Notes: generated by a model from the sequence alone, not told the origin. Counted from the stretch's first letter, positions 43,551 through 53,698 are shown. The stretch is DNA of 64,000 nt from Pseudomonas sp. B21-048 (GCF_024748615.1 NZ_CP087168.1:2914001-2978000), one strand, 5' to 3'. Numbers and translations are program-made.

Positions 43551-44437
43551 GCCAGACACCGCTGAACCTGAAGACCTGGATGACCCTGGGCCGGGTGTCC
43601 AACCTGCCCACTGTGTGGACCAACACCTTGGCCGCCGCCCTGCTGGCCAGTAGCGCCGGTGCCCTGGCGCCGCCGTCGTCCCTGGTGTGGATTCTGCTGC
43701 TGGCCGCACTGTCGTCGCTGTATCTGGCCGGCATGTTGTTGAACGACCTGCTCGACGCCGACTGGGACCAACAGCACCATAATCCCCGCCCTATCACTTT
43801 GGGTCTGGTCAGTCGACAGCAAGTGGGCCTGGCCACTGGGCTGTTGCTGGTGCTGGCCGCAGCTTCGGTACTGGGCCTGAGCCGACTGATCGACCAGCCG
43901 CTCTGGCTGCTGGGCAGCGCCACTCTGCTGGTGGGCTGCATCCTCGGCTACAACCTGCTGCACAAGAAATACGCCCACAGCGTCTGGCTGATGGGCGCCT
44001 GCCGCTCGGCCCTCTACCTCACGGCGGCGGCCAGCCTGGCGGTGCCACCGGAGCCGATCTGGCTCTGCGCCATTTTGCTAGGCGTCTACATCAGCGGCCT
44101 GACCTACCTGGCCCGTCAGGAACACCGCAATCAATTGCTCAGTCGCCTCCCCCTGATCCTGATGCTGAGCCCGTTGGCCCTGGCGATCTATGCCGACAAC
44201 GTCTGGTTTTGGCCGGTGTTGCTGCTCTGGCTTGGCTGGCTGGGCTGGCACTACTGGCGCCACCTGGCCAACCCACGGCAACGCCAGGTCCGCGCCTTTA
44301 TCGGCGCTGGCCTGGCGGCCCTGCCGTTGTTCGACGCGCTGGTGCTGGCCGTGGCCAACCAGCCATTGGGCAGCTTGTTATGTGTTCTGGTGTTTTTCCT
44401 GCTTCCACACTTCCAGCGCTGGATCAAACCGACATGA
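43547..44437 (+). CDS. eboC: EboC: UbiA-family prenyltransferase-like protein
   Basis: A 296-residue protein with about nine hydrophobic spans. The aspartate-rich motif NDLLDADWDQQHHNPRP near residue 65 matches the prenyl-diphosphate-binding motif of UbiA proteins. ebo clusters carry such a member. The start overlaps eboD by ATGA and its stop overlaps eboA. It probably transfers a prenyl group to an unknown acceptor in the membrane. Confidence 0.88.
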   Translation: MSQTPLNLKTWMTLGRVSNLPTVWTNTLAAALLASSAGALAPPSSLVWILLLAALSSLYLAGMLLNDLLDADWDQQHHNPRPITLGLVSRQQVGLATGLLLVLAAASVLGLSRLIDQPLWLLGSATLLVGCILGYNLLHKKYAHSVWLMGACRSALYLTAAASLAVPPEPIWLCAILLGVYISGLTYLARQEHRNQLLSRLPLILMLSPLALAIYADNVWFWPVLLLWLGWLGWHYWRHLANPRQRQVRAFIGAGLAALPLFDALVLAVANQPLGSLLCVLVFFLLPHFQRWIKPT

Positions 44438-45201
44438 ACATGGACGTCACAGCGCCGCCATCGGCGGCCCTCGAAATGCGCCACGACTGCCTCGCCGAAC
44501 AACGCCAGGCCTTTACCCAACAGCTCGATGACACCGAGCTGCAGTGGTGGCGTCAGGCACAGGAGCGGCTTGCCCAACGCCCGGACGCCAACACGGCGGC
44601 GCTCTTGAGCAGCCAGTGCAAGCGCAGCCTCAAGGAGCATGCGCTGCCCGACAATTGCGGCTGGAGCACTGTCCAACTGGCGCGGGCGTTGCTGCTGGCT
44701 GAGGTCCTGGAGCAACAACCCCTCGCCGGGCAGTTGCCCTTGCTGCGCCAGCTGTTTCTGTGGGGCGACGATCAGGAAAAGATCGCCACCTTGAAGGCCC
44801 TCGACTGGCTCGATAGCCGTGGGCTCTGCGTCGAGTTGGCGCTGCAGGCCGGGCGTACCAGCAACAGCCAGGTGTTTGCCGCCCTCGCCCTGGACACCCT
44901 CTACCCGTCGCGTCATTACAGCGAACGGGCCTTCCATCAACTGGTGCTGAAGGCACTGGGCATGGGGCTCGACGTACGACGCCTGCATGGCCTTACGCAA
45001 CGACAAAGCGTCACCCTCAACCAGCTGGCCCTCGACCTGCTGGACGAACAGCTCGCTGCCGAACGAACGGTGTCCGCCGGGCTACCCCGGGTGATTGCCT
45101 TCGACCTGCTCAGCCCGGCGCAACACCAGCGCCTGGTCGGCCTGAGTCAGCAGCAACGCTTGCCGCCGGAATGGCGAGAACACCTGACCGCACCTCTCTG
45201 A
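44434..45201 (+). CDS. eboA: EboA-like protein
   Basis: A 255-residue soluble alpha-helical protein starting MNMDVTAPPSAALEM by ATGA overlap with eboC. It consists of helical repeats rich in Leu/Gln (LARALLLAEVLEQQPL, LPLLRQLFLWGDDQEKIATL), as in the EboA family. EboA has no known catalytic activity. Position between eboC and eboB and helical character support the call; its sequence is not strongly diagnostic by eye. Confidence 0.7.
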   Translation: MNMDVTAPPSAALEMRHDCLAEQRQAFTQQLDDTELQWWRQAQERLAQRPDANTAALLSSQCKRSLKEHALPDNCGWSTVQLARALLLAEVLEQQPLAGQLPLLRQLFLWGDDQEKIATLKALDWLDSRGLCVELALQAGRTSNSQVFAALALDTLYPSRHYSERAFHQLVLKALGMGLDVRRLHGLTQRQSVTLNQLALDLLDEQLAAERTVSAGLPRVIAFDLLSPAQHQRLVGLSQQQRLPPEWREHLTAPL

Positions 45202-45242
45202 ACTGATGCTCAACGGCTCCCTCCCCTTGACGAGGATTCACC

Positions 45243-46127
45243 ATGCTCAAGTACTTCGACCCGCATATTCATATGGTCAGCCGCACCACCGATGACTACC
45301 AGAACATGGCGGCCGCCGGCATCACCGGAGTGATCGAGCCGGCCTTCTGGCAGGGCCAGGCCAGGACCAGTGTCGGCAGTTTCATCGACTACTTCGACAC
45401 CCTGTTGGGCTGGGAGCGCTTTCGCGCCAGCATGTTCGGCATCCATCACTTCTGCACCATCGGCCTCAACCCCAAGGAGGCCAATGACCTCTCGGTGGCC
45501 AATGAAGTGCTGGAGATATTGCCGCGCTACCTGGTGAAAGACGGCGTCGTGGCGGTGGGCGAAATCGGCTACGACGACATCACCCCCGAGGAGGATCGCT
45601 TTCTCGCCGCTCAGCTGGAACTGGCCAAACAGTTCAACTTGCCGGTGCTGGTGCACACCCCGCACCGCGACAAGATCGGTGGCACCAAACGCACCCTGGC
45701 GGTGATTCGCGAAGTGGGCATTGCCGAGCACCTGGTGATCATCGACCACCTCAACGAACTGACCCTGCCGCTGGTGCTGGACAGCGACTGCTGGCGCGGC
45801 CATTCCATCTACCCCAACACCAAAATGTCGGAACAGCGCATGGTCGCCCTGTTGAAGGAGTACGGCACCGAAAAAATGGTGGTCAACAGCGCCGCCGACT
45901 GGGGGATCAGCGACCCGCTCAAGGTGCCCAAAACGGGCGAGGCGATGCTGGCTGCCGGATTCACCGAAGCCCAGGTCGAACAGGTGCTGTTCCACAACCC
46001 GGTGGACTTTTTTGCCCAAAGCGGCCAACTGGACAAAGCCCTGGTCAGCACCCCACTGCCCATAGATCAGCGTCGGCAGTGGCAGGAAAACTCCGCCCTG
46101 CGGGGCCAGGAACCGGTGATCAAATGA
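45243..46127 (+). CDS. eboB: EboB: TatD-family metal-dependent hydrolase
   Basis: A 294-residue TIM-barrel protein with GAGG before the ATG. The metal-binding N-terminal motif is DPHIHM; later EIGYDDI, VHTPHRD and VVNSAADWG carry further ligands. It is the TatD-like hydrolase of ebo clusters. Substrate unknown; in the scytonemin cluster the ebo genes are needed to deliver a precursor to the periplasm. Coupled downstream by ATGA to eboE. Confidence 0.88.
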   Translation: MLKYFDPHIHMVSRTTDDYQNMAAAGITGVIEPAFWQGQARTSVGSFIDYFDTLLGWERFRASMFGIHHFCTIGLNPKEANDLSVANEVLEILPRYLVKDGVVAVGEIGYDDITPEEDRFLAAQLELAKQFNLPVLVHTPHRDKIGGTKRTLAVIREVGIAEHLVIIDHLNELTLPLVLDSDCWRGHSIYPNTKMSEQRMVALLKEYGTEKMVVNSAADWGISDPLKVPKTGEAMLAAGFTEAQVEQVLFHNPVDFFAQSGQLDKALVSTPLPIDQRRQWQENSALRGQEPVIK

Positions 46128-47356
46128 GTGCCGGCACGGGTTGGGCTGCCGCGCAGGTCGGTTATTGCAGCAATGTGCACCCGACCCGTGACCTGGCTGG
46201 GCTACGGTCCTCCATCGAACAGCATTTTCAGGGCGTGCGAACCCTGCGCGGGTTGAACGAGCAGGACAGTGGACTGTGGATCAGCGCCCTCGCCGCGTCC
46301 GAATTACAACGGGCGTCAGCTCGCGCGGAGTTCCTGAGCCTGCTGCAACGCAGCGGCCTGCGCCTGACCTCGCTTAACGGCTTTCCCTATGGCCAATTTC
46401 ATCAGGGCGCGGTGAAAGCCGAGGTGTATTTGCCCAGTTGGGCCGATCCGGAACGGCTGGCATACAGCCTGAATCTGGCGCGGATCCTCGCGGACGCCCT
46501 GCCGCCGGACTGTCGCCAGGGGGTAATTTCCACTGTGCCGCTGGGCTATGCCGCCAGCTGGAACCCAGCCTTACAGCAGCGTGCCGAGCATCTACTGCGC
46601 CAGCTCACGGCCGCACTGGCCAGGCTGCATCTGGAGACGGGCAAGAAGATCGTGTTCTGCCTGGAGATGGAGCCCGACTGCGTGCTGGAAAACACCGAGC
46701 AGACCATCGCCTTCTTCCACCGCTACCAAGCCACGGACCCGCACCATGAATACTTGGCGCTGTGTTTTGATGTCTGCCACCAGGCAGTGATGTTCGAAGA
46801 CTGCTATCAATCGCTGAAAAGGTTGCGTCAGGCCCGGGTGCCCGTCGGCAAGATCCAGCTGTCCAACGCCTTGATTTGTCGCCTGCCCCCTGATGACGAC
46901 AACCGGCGCGAACACGTCCTCAAGACCTTGAGCGACTTTGCCGAAACCACCTACCTGCATCAAGTGAAAGCCCGCGATGCGCAGGAGCGCTTATTGGCCT
47001 GGGCGGACCTTCCCGCCGCGCTCATCGATTGCGCGAAGCGCCCGGGACACTACCCCGAACTGAGGATTCATTTCCACATTCCACTGTTCAGCGAACACTT
47101 GCTGCTGCCCGAACTCAGCGGCAGTCAGATTGCCCTGTCGCAGACTTTCGATTTCCTGGCAGACCATGGGGATTTTCGTCCTGTACTGGAAGTGGAAACC
47201 TACAGTTGGGGTGTCTTGCCCGTCCCACTGCGGCCCACGACCGAGCACGCCCAACTCCACGGGATCGCCGCTGAACTGCACTGGGTCGAAGATCAACTGC
47301 GGCAGCGGCGATTGCTGCAACCCCAAACACGGGAGGCATACGCCGATGCCTTCTGA
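46124..47356 (+). CDS. eboE: EboE: xylose-isomerase-like TIM-barrel protein
   Basis: A 410-residue protein starting MSAGTGWAAAQVGYCSNVHP. The start overlaps eboB by ATGA. FCLEMEPDCVLENTEQTI and LCFDVCHQAVMFED provide Glu, Asp and His ligands of the sugar-isomerase-like TIM barrel, followed by KIQLSNALICRLPPDDD and LRIHFHIPLFSEHL. It is the EboE family member; the substrate is not known. It overlaps eboF by 11 bases. Confidence 0.87.
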   Translation: MSAGTGWAAAQVGYCSNVHPTRDLAGLRSSIEQHFQGVRTLRGLNEQDSGLWISALAASELQRASARAEFLSLLQRSGLRLTSLNGFPYGQFHQGAVKAEVYLPSWADPERLAYSLNLARILADALPPDCRQGVISTVPLGYAASWNPALQQRAEHLLRQLTAALARLHLETGKKIVFCLEMEPDCVLENTEQTIAFFHRYQATDPHHEYLALCFDVCHQAVMFEDCYQSLKRLRQARVPVGKIQLSNALICRLPPDDDNRREHVLKTLSDFAETTYLHQVKARDAQERLLAWADLPAALIDCAKRPGHYPELRIHFHIPLFSEHLLLPELSGSQIALSQTFDFLADHGDFRPVLEVETYSWGVLPVPLRPTTEHAQLHGIAAELHWVEDQLRQRRLLQPQTREAYADAF

Positions 47357-48791
47357 TCAACCGCGCCAACCGCTGCTACTGATCAACGTGGTAGGACTGA
47401 CACCGGCGCTTCTGGGGGCGGCGACGCCTCACATCAATGCCCTGTTGAAAACGGCAAAAATGGCCAGCCTGCATCCGGTGTTTCCAGCCGTCACGTCTAC
47501 GGTGCAGGCCTCGATCCTCACCGGTCTGCCGCCGTCGGAACACGGCATCGTCGGCAATGGCTGGTATTTTCGCGACCAGGCTGAAGTGCGTTTCTGGCTG
47601 CAACCCAACGCATTGATCCAGGGAGAAAAGGTCTGGCAGCAACTCAAGTGTGAGATCCCGGGGTTTCGCTGCAGCCAGCTGTTCTGGTGGTACAACATGT
47701 ATGCGGACGTGGACGCCGCCATCACCCCACGCCCTCACTACCCGGCCGACGGCCGCAAAATGTTCGGTCTGTATTCATCACCGGCCTCGTTGCACGAGCG
47801 CATCGAGCAGCAGATTGGCGAATTCCCGTTTCCGAGTTTCTGGGGCCCGGCGGCCGGCATCGCGTCGAGCCGCTGGATCGTCGACTGCGCCATCGCCGAA
47901 TTCCAGCTCGACCGACCCGACCTGCAATTGGTCTACCTGCCCCATCTGGATTACAGCCTGCAGCGCCTGGGCCCCGATCATCCATCGATTGCCGTCGAGG
48001 TGCGGGCCATCGACAGTGAAGTGGGTCGTCTGCTGGACTTTGCCCAGGAACAAGGCGCAGCGGTGATGCTGCTGTCCGAATACGGGATCGAAGCGGTACA
48101 GCAATCGGTCTCCATCAACCGGCTGTTACGCTCGGAAGGGTTGCTGCAGGTGCGCCAATCGCTGACCTGGGAGTTGCTCGACCCCGGCGCCAGCGCGGCC
48201 TTTGCCGTGGCCGATCATCAGATCGCGCATGTCTACGTGAAGCAGGCGCAAGACGTCCCGCGCGTCAAAGCACTGTTGCAGCGCCAGCCCGGCATCGAGC
48301 AGGTGCTGGATAAAACCGAACAACGGGCCTGGCAGCTGGATCATCCCCGCAGTGGCGAGCTGGTGACCGTAGCGGCACCGGGTTACTGGTTCGATTACTA
48401 CTACTGGCTTGACGATCGCCAGGCACCCGACTTCGCCCGCACCGTGGACATCCATCGCAAGCCCGGCTACGACCCGCTGGAGCTGTTCATCGACCCGGCC
48501 ATTCGTTTCCCCAAGCTGAAAGTGGCGCGCCGTCTGCTGCAGAAGAAGCTCGGTTTTCGCTACTACATGGACCTGATTCCGCTGGACACCGGATTGATCC
48601 GCGGCAGCCATGGCCGCCTGCCCACCAGCGAGCAGACCGGCCCACTGCTCATCACCAATTGCGATCTGCCGTTGCCGCAGCACCTTGCGGCCACGGCGGT
48701 GAAACAACTGCTCCTGCAGCATTTCCTGGGGCACCCACACACCGACCTGGCCAATGCCAAGGAGCTTCCATGCGGCGCGCCATTTCTATAA
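47346..48791 (+). CDS. eboF: EboF: alkaline-phosphatase-superfamily phosphodiesterase
   Basis: A 481-residue protein with the nucleotide pyrophosphatase/phosphodiesterase core. VVGLTPALLGAATPHINALL provides an opening loop, PAVTSTVQASILTGLPPSEH holds the catalytic Thr, and VYLPHLDYSLQRLGPDH and LLSEYG carry metal ligands. The canonical first metal Asp after VVGL is not obvious (VGLTPALLG), so activity may be altered. Overlaps eboE at the start and the next gene by 22 bases at the end. No signal peptide. Confidence 0.86.
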   Translation: MPSDQPRQPLLLINVVGLTPALLGAATPHINALLKTAKMASLHPVFPAVTSTVQASILTGLPPSEHGIVGNGWYFRDQAEVRFWLQPNALIQGEKVWQQLKCEIPGFRCSQLFWWYNMYADVDAAITPRPHYPADGRKMFGLYSSPASLHERIEQQIGEFPFPSFWGPAAGIASSRWIVDCAIAEFQLDRPDLQLVYLPHLDYSLQRLGPDHPSIAVEVRAIDSEVGRLLDFAQEQGAAVMLLSEYGIEAVQQSVSINRLLRSEGLLQVRQSLTWELLDPGASAAFAVADHQIAHVYVKQAQDVPRVKALLQRQPGIEQVLDKTEQRAWQLDHPRSGELVTVAAPGYWFDYYYWLDDRQAPDFARTVDIHRKPGYDPLELFIDPAIRFPKLKVARRLLQKKLGFRYYMDLIPLDTGLIRGSHGRLPTSEQTGPLLITNCDLPLPQHLAATAVKQLLLQHFLGHPHTDLANAKELPCGAPFL

Positions 48792-49909
48792 CAGTTCTGA
48801 GTACCCTGGCCGGTTTGGCTCAGGCTCAGAGCCCGAACACCTTCGACTGCAGCAACTTTCTGCAGTTTGGAGGAGACATCAACAAGACCCGGACGGCGTT
48901 TGTCCAGAGTCCCGAAACCCTGGCCTGGAACTGGTTCGTCTGTTTGAACCAGCCTGCCGCCGCGGGGAGCCCCAACCGCGAGTGGGAATCCATGAAGCCC
49001 TCCGACCAGGTCTTCCTGATCAATGGCGCCAAACCCGCCCCTTATGGCACGCCCGTGCCGCCCCCGGACGCGGTGCTGACGCAAGCCAAGGCGCAAGGAA
49101 TGGACCTGTCCCGAATCTTCCATAGCCTCAATGCCACGCAACAGGTGGATGGCATGATTCTGGAAATGGGCGGTGCGGTGCCGGCAGCAGAAACAGGCAA
49201 ACCCGTGCGCTTTCAGCTGCTGATGGGCGAAGGCACTTTCGATTACGTCGTTCAACGCCAGGTCTACAACATGAATGGTCAGGCCGCCTTGACCAGCAAC
49301 CTGGAGTTCCCGTCCATCGCCTGGGAATTGAAGTCCGCCTGGCTGTGGATCGGCTCCGACGCGATCTACAAACAGACACTGGAACACGACGGTTACTACA
49401 TCGCCCAGGCCTATTACCTGCAAGACGGCAAATACCAGGTCGGCTACGCAGCGCTGAGCGGCTTGCACATCATCAACAAACTGAATCCCGGCTGGGTCTG
49501 GACCACTTTCGAAAACATTAACAACAGCAAGTACACCGTCACCAACGCCATCCCGCCCACCCCGATGACCAACAGTACCGGGCCGATAGCCGCTGCCAAG
49601 CCCGTCAACAGCCAATTCCAGGCCCAATATCCCGGGTTGTCGCAGTACGAACTGATCGCCGTCCAGTCCAGGACCAACCCGACCTTGCTGGCCAACTCTC
49701 AGCTGGAGTCAGCCTTCCAGAGCCAGTCGTCCTGCTTTGCCTGCCACGACACCGCCGCGTATTCGGCGCAAAAGGGCTATTTCAACTTCGCCATGAAAGA
49801 ACAGGGCGGCATCGTCTACCCCACCGCCCCTCTGCCGGACTCGGCCTTTGCCGGTTACAACAAACTGGACTTTGTCTGGTCGCTTAAACGCGCCCAGTGG
49901 CAACGCTAA
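48770..49909 (+). CDS. Exported single-CxxCH protein, module copy 1
   Basis: A 379-residue protein with AAGGAG before ATG 48770 and a signal peptide MRRAISITVLSTLAGLAQAQ. One heme c-type motif, CFACH, occurs near the C-terminus (QSQSSCFACHDTAAY). It shares with the 52379 product WNWFVCLNQP/WQMFIALNWP, GLHIINKLNPGWVWTTFE/GLHIITKANGYPQWIWSTFE and the C-terminal SSC-x2-CH block. It is a periplasmic protein likely binding heme. It overlaps eboF, so it is part of the same transcript. Function unknown. Confidence 0.8.
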   Translation: MRRAISITVLSTLAGLAQAQSPNTFDCSNFLQFGGDINKTRTAFVQSPETLAWNWFVCLNQPAAAGSPNREWESMKPSDQVFLINGAKPAPYGTPVPPPDAVLTQAKAQGMDLSRIFHSLNATQQVDGMILEMGGAVPAAETGKPVRFQLLMGEGTFDYVVQRQVYNMNGQAALTSNLEFPSIAWELKSAWLWIGSDAIYKQTLEHDGYYIAQAYYLQDGKYQVGYAALSGLHIINKLNPGWVWTTFENINNSKYTVTNAIPPTPMTNSTGPIAAAKPVNSQFQAQYPGLSQYELIAVQSRTNPTLLANSQLESAFQSQSSCFACHDTAAYSAQKGYFNFAMKEQGGIVYPTAPLPDSAFAGYNKLDFVWSLKRAQWQR

Positions 49910-49919
49910 GGAGCATGAC

Positions 49920-52310
49920 ATGAGCGTATTGAACTTCCCCCGCATCTACCTCAACGGCCATATGTTCTGGAACCCGCCGACGGCCAACAACAACGATGTG
50001 CTGCCGCTCTACGACGCGGTCAAGATGCAGATGAACTGGCGGTTTCTCGCTGAATACGGCATCGATCCCGAGAATGCCGCCAGCACCTTGATGCCCTGGA
50101 CCATCGCGCCTTTGCCGCTAAGCGACGTACCGGCCTATGCCCAGCAAGTACCGGGCAATGCCAATCCGGGTAACTACCCGATGATTCCCGCCGAATGGGA
50201 CCTGTTCGGTGACAACGCCTGCGGCACTGTCAGCTATGACCAGACCCGCTCCGTGATCATTGGCGGCGAGCTTCCTGGCGGTGGTTACGTCGACCAGGAC
50301 GCGCTGATCGACAAGGGTTATCAACTGTTCGGCAGCCCCCTTGGCAGCACGAATCCCACCCCCGCCCGTTTCGTCGACGTCAGCCCCTGGCAGAACACCT
50401 TCACCGCGTTGTACTTCGACAAGCTGGTGCTGGGTGACGATCAGTGCGGCGTGACGCTCAAGCGTCAACACCGGATGCTCGATCGTTTCCTGAACTTCAA
50501 CTGGGGGGCGTTGGGTGGCCTGATCTATGTCACCACGACCTGGCAGACCTGCTTTCCCAAAGAGAACCTGCAGTGGGTGATCGGCAACTCGCAACTGCTG
50601 AAAAACCTCCAGGAACAGATGGAGCAACAACACGCCAAGGGGCTGATGTTCAGGTTCTCCACCTACCTGACCTGCTACGACAAAAATGGCATTTTCAACA
50701 ACTACCCTCCCATCAACACCCACTCCACAGACCCGCAAATACAGGCCAACGTGCAGGCGATGTATCAAAAAGGCCTGGATAACGTTGCCGATATTTTCTT
50801 CAACCCGGCCTACAGCCGCACCGCCGGCACCCTGGGTTTGTGGTTTGAGGATGAGTTCCCGACCGCGCCGGCGGGACGACGCCTGGCCCCCGCCTCCGCC
50901 ATCAGCATCTACCAAAAAACGCCGGGCGATACCCACCTTCCTCCGGGTGTGGAAATACAACTGGGAGTGATCTCGACCCAGCTCCAACCCGACAGCGATA
51001 CCCTGTCGCTGGATCTCTCGACTGCCTTCCCGTTCTATCCGCTCGACAGCAAGGCGGATATTCCAGTGGCGGAAAAATTTCAGGCAGGCGATTACGTGCT
51101 GGGGATAAACGACGCAGGCCAGTTCAGCCCCTTGGCCAGTTTCGGCTTCGAACAGTATCGACAGGCAGCCTTCGACAAACGCTCCGGCATCCTGGACTTG
51201 ACGCTCAGCCCCGGAGCCCGGAAAAAGCTGCAAACCGGATCGCTTGAATTGCAACTGCAAGGCACGACTCCGGTGCAAGCCGCCACCCAGCAAATGTGGA
51301 CCGCCGAGGTTGTCGAAAGCGCCAGCTTCATCGATGTCGGCGACAGCAGAACCCTGCAGATCATGGTGCAATACGACGGCCTTCCGGCTCCGGCCGGCAC
51401 CGTGCTCTGGGTGGCGGAGTACGACAACGCCTTCATGCTGAGTACCAGCAACTACTACCTGGCGTTCAGCAACAAAGCCGACTTCACGCTGTTCTACGAC
51501 TATCCGTTGAACCGCCAAAGCAACAAATCCAATCTGCCGCAATTTATCGATACCCCCAGCGAACACAGCCAGGCAAGCACGGGCAGTGGCCGCCGGCTCA
51601 TGGCGTTGCACGCCGAGGCTCCCTTCGAGGTGCCGATCCCGGTCACCTATCAACAATACCTGTCGACACCCGCCTCGGTCTCCCTGGCCCCCAGCCTGGG
51701 CTTCAGCAATCCCATCGCCATGGAAGGAAAACTGCAGGATCTGCAGAACAGCACCGTGAACTATTGCGTGACGCAGATACAGACTGACGCCAAGGGCATC
51801 GCGCAATTGACCGTCAAAGGTCGGGCCCCTGGCTTTCCGACCCTGCGCTTCTTCGTGCAGGAGGGTGAACAGCCTCCCGAAATCCCTTTCAGTTTCAACT
51901 ACACCGACGCCTATACCGACTTCCTGGCGCCTTTGCGTGTGCTGCCGCTGGAACCGAAACTGCAGGTGGACTTTGTCAATGAGTGGAACAAGATCTACTC
52001 GAAAACCGAGGCCCGGGTCCTGATCTGGGAAAGCTTCATCTATCCACGCATCCTGCAGCCCTTCTATTACCTGTACCCGATCATGAGCAAATACATGCCA
52101 CTCAATTCCCTGGAGCGAATCGAAGGCGCCATCGACCAACTGATTGTGTTGATCAGCAAGGAGTACCAAGAGGAAAGCACCCTCGCCATGCCCATCACCC
52201 GCGACATGTCACAAAGCCGACGCGCTGTGCTGGAGCTCTGGGCACAGTCGCTGGTGAAACGCAATTACCCACCCGTCCCGCTCAACATGAGCGATTACGA
52301 ACAAGGCTAA
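49920..52310 (+). CDS. Large protein of unknown function, module copy 1
   Basis: A 796-residue protein with AAGGAG ending 6 bases before ATG 49920; starts MSVLNFPRIYLNGHMFWNPP and has no signal peptide. It is beta-rich and Asn/Thr/Ser/Gly-rich in the middle. Its N-terminus and C-terminus match the 53699 product: IWESFIYPRILQPFYYLYP, IMSKYMPLN and TLAMPITRDMSQSRRAVLEL correspond to ITWERMYPNVLRFHYLAFPA, MSRYIPLN and TLFMPVVRSMSPCQRALLRA. The middle is unrelated by eye. No catalytic motif recognised. It probably acts with the preceding CxxCH protein. Confidence 0.75.
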   Translation: MSVLNFPRIYLNGHMFWNPPTANNNDVLPLYDAVKMQMNWRFLAEYGIDPENAASTLMPWTIAPLPLSDVPAYAQQVPGNANPGNYPMIPAEWDLFGDNACGTVSYDQTRSVIIGGELPGGGYVDQDALIDKGYQLFGSPLGSTNPTPARFVDVSPWQNTFTALYFDKLVLGDDQCGVTLKRQHRMLDRFLNFNWGALGGLIYVTTTWQTCFPKENLQWVIGNSQLLKNLQEQMEQQHAKGLMFRFSTYLTCYDKNGIFNNYPPINTHSTDPQIQANVQAMYQKGLDNVADIFFNPAYSRTAGTLGLWFEDEFPTAPAGRRLAPASAISIYQKTPGDTHLPPGVEIQLGVISTQLQPDSDTLSLDLSTAFPFYPLDSKADIPVAEKFQAGDYVLGINDAGQFSPLASFGFEQYRQAAFDKRSGILDLTLSPGARKKLQTGSLELQLQGTTPVQAATQQMWTAEVVESASFIDVGDSRTLQIMVQYDGLPAPAGTVLWVAEYDNAFMLSTSNYYLAFSNKADFTLFYDYPLNRQSNKSNLPQFIDTPSEHSQASTGSGRRLMALHAEAPFEVPIPVTYQQYLSTPASVSLAPSLGFSNPIAMEGKLQDLQNSTVNYCVTQIQTDAKGIAQLTVKGRAPGFPTLRFFVQEGEQPPEIPFSFNYTDAYTDFLAPLRVLPLEPKLQVDFVNEWNKIYSKTEARVLIWESFIYPRILQPFYYLYPIMSKYMPLNSLERIEGAIDQLIVLISKEYQEESTLAMPITRDMSQSRRAVLELWAQSLVKRNYPPVPLNMSDYEQG

Positions 52311-52378
52311 AACAACAACGCTTCACTCAGGACCACCGGGTGACGAGCCTGTCACCCGGCACTTCACAGGAGTGTCAT

Positions 52379-53695
52379 ATGAAAGCCAGCATCTTGAACC
52401 GATTGTTGCTGCTAACCCTGCTGCTCGGCCTGGCCAGCCTGCCGGCCCAAGCCCTGGAGCAGCCCCTGGACCAGGCCATGCCGTCGACGCAGGCCACCAG
52501 CCTGAACTGCCAGCCTCCCGGCACCGCGCCGGCCGCCTCGGCCAGTCAGGACCAGTTCGATCAGTACAGCTGGCAGATGTTCATCGCCTTGAACTGGCCC
52601 GCACAGAACGGGCAGCGAGGTGATCCCGACTGTAGCAAACAGCCTGGGGATCCCGGCTACACCGTCTGGCAGACCTACAAGACCGTGGAGGAAATCTTTC
52701 TGCCGCAAGGGGCCAACCCTGGTCCGTGGAATACCCCGCAGACCGCAAAAAGCCTGGGCATCATCAACATCGCCGCGCTGAAGAACAGCAGTCAGGTGAA
52801 TGCCGTCGACCAGGCCGTCGGCGGCTGGCTGATCGACCAGGCCGGCAACCCGACCTACTACGACATCTCAGCCAACGAGACCTCTTACAACTACATTGTC
52901 GCCAACAACTTCTATAACGCCGATGTCGTGTCCAGAGCCAGCAACATCAACTTCCCCAACGGGGTCATCGAGGTCAAATCGAGCTGGCGCATCCTCACGA
53001 CCTCTGACAATGCCAGTCACTACCTGACCATGCTCGCGCGCGTGGCCAAGTTCGACGACCAAGGCCAGCGCATCGGTGTCACCGAGGCGTACCTGGGCCT
53101 GGTGGGCCTGCACATCATTACCAAGGCGAACGGTTACCCACAGTGGATCTGGTCCACGTTCGAGCAGATCGACAACGTTCCGCCCAAGGCGCTGGTGAAC
53201 GGCAAATGGGTCGACCAGCCGACATCCGGCACGGCCTATTCCTACTTCAACCCCGCCGCCCCCGCCGTCAGCCTTAACCAGTCCCCCTGCGACTGGCAGA
53301 CTCAGGGCGCACATCTGGTCTGCGTGCCCAAACCCGGCACCACGTTCCAGACCCCGAACCCGCTGAACCGGTACACCCCGATCGCCGAGGTCACCAACGG
53401 AGTCAACAATCAATACCGCACCGATCCGGACCTGCAAAGAAGCGTACTGAAGTACTACCAGCTCATCACCACCCAACGCCCGCTGATGCCGGACAACCCC
53501 AGTAACCCACTGGGCCAGCCGACACCGGCCCTGTCGGCCAACGTGACCATGGAGAGCTACATCCAGCCCAACAGCAGTTGCATGAATTGCCACTCCATGG
53601 CGACACCGGTCAAGAGCCCCTACAAGGCCGATTTTTCCTACCTGTTCAAATTCGCCAATGCGCCCGTCGGCAAAACCACCAAGGACGAGGAATAG
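52379..53695 (+). CDS. Exported single-CxxCH protein, module copy 2
   Basis: A 438-residue protein with CAGGAG before ATG 52379 and a signal peptide MKASILNRLLLLTLLLGLAS cleaved near AQALEQ. The heme c-type motif CMNCH is near the C-terminus (NSSCMNCHSMATP). It is a paralogue of the 48770 product by shared blocks in the N-terminal and GLHII regions. It carries extra sequence between the two. Probably periplasmic, possibly heme-binding. Starts 68 bases after the preceding gene. Confidence 0.8.
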   Translation: MKASILNRLLLLTLLLGLASLPAQALEQPLDQAMPSTQATSLNCQPPGTAPAASASQDQFDQYSWQMFIALNWPAQNGQRGDPDCSKQPGDPGYTVWQTYKTVEEIFLPQGANPGPWNTPQTAKSLGIINIAALKNSSQVNAVDQAVGGWLIDQAGNPTYYDISANETSYNYIVANNFYNADVVSRASNINFPNGVIEVKSSWRILTTSDNASHYLTMLARVAKFDDQGQRIGVTEAYLGLVGLHIITKANGYPQWIWSTFEQIDNVPPKALVNGKWVDQPTSGTAYSYFNPAAPAVSLNQSPCDWQTQGAHLVCVPKPGTTFQTPNPLNRYTPIAEVTNGVNNQYRTDPDLQRSVLKYYQLITTQRPLMPDNPSNPLGQPTPALSANVTMESYIQPNSSCMNCHSMATPVKSPYKADFSYLFKFANAPVGKTTKDEE

Positions 53696-53698
53696 ATC

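Noticed and set aside
50118..52169. 683-residue minus-strand open frame opposite the large ebo-linked protein gene
   Set aside because: It is a long antisense frame caused by GC-rich codon use. The plus-strand gene has a ribosome site, operon spacing and a paralogue.
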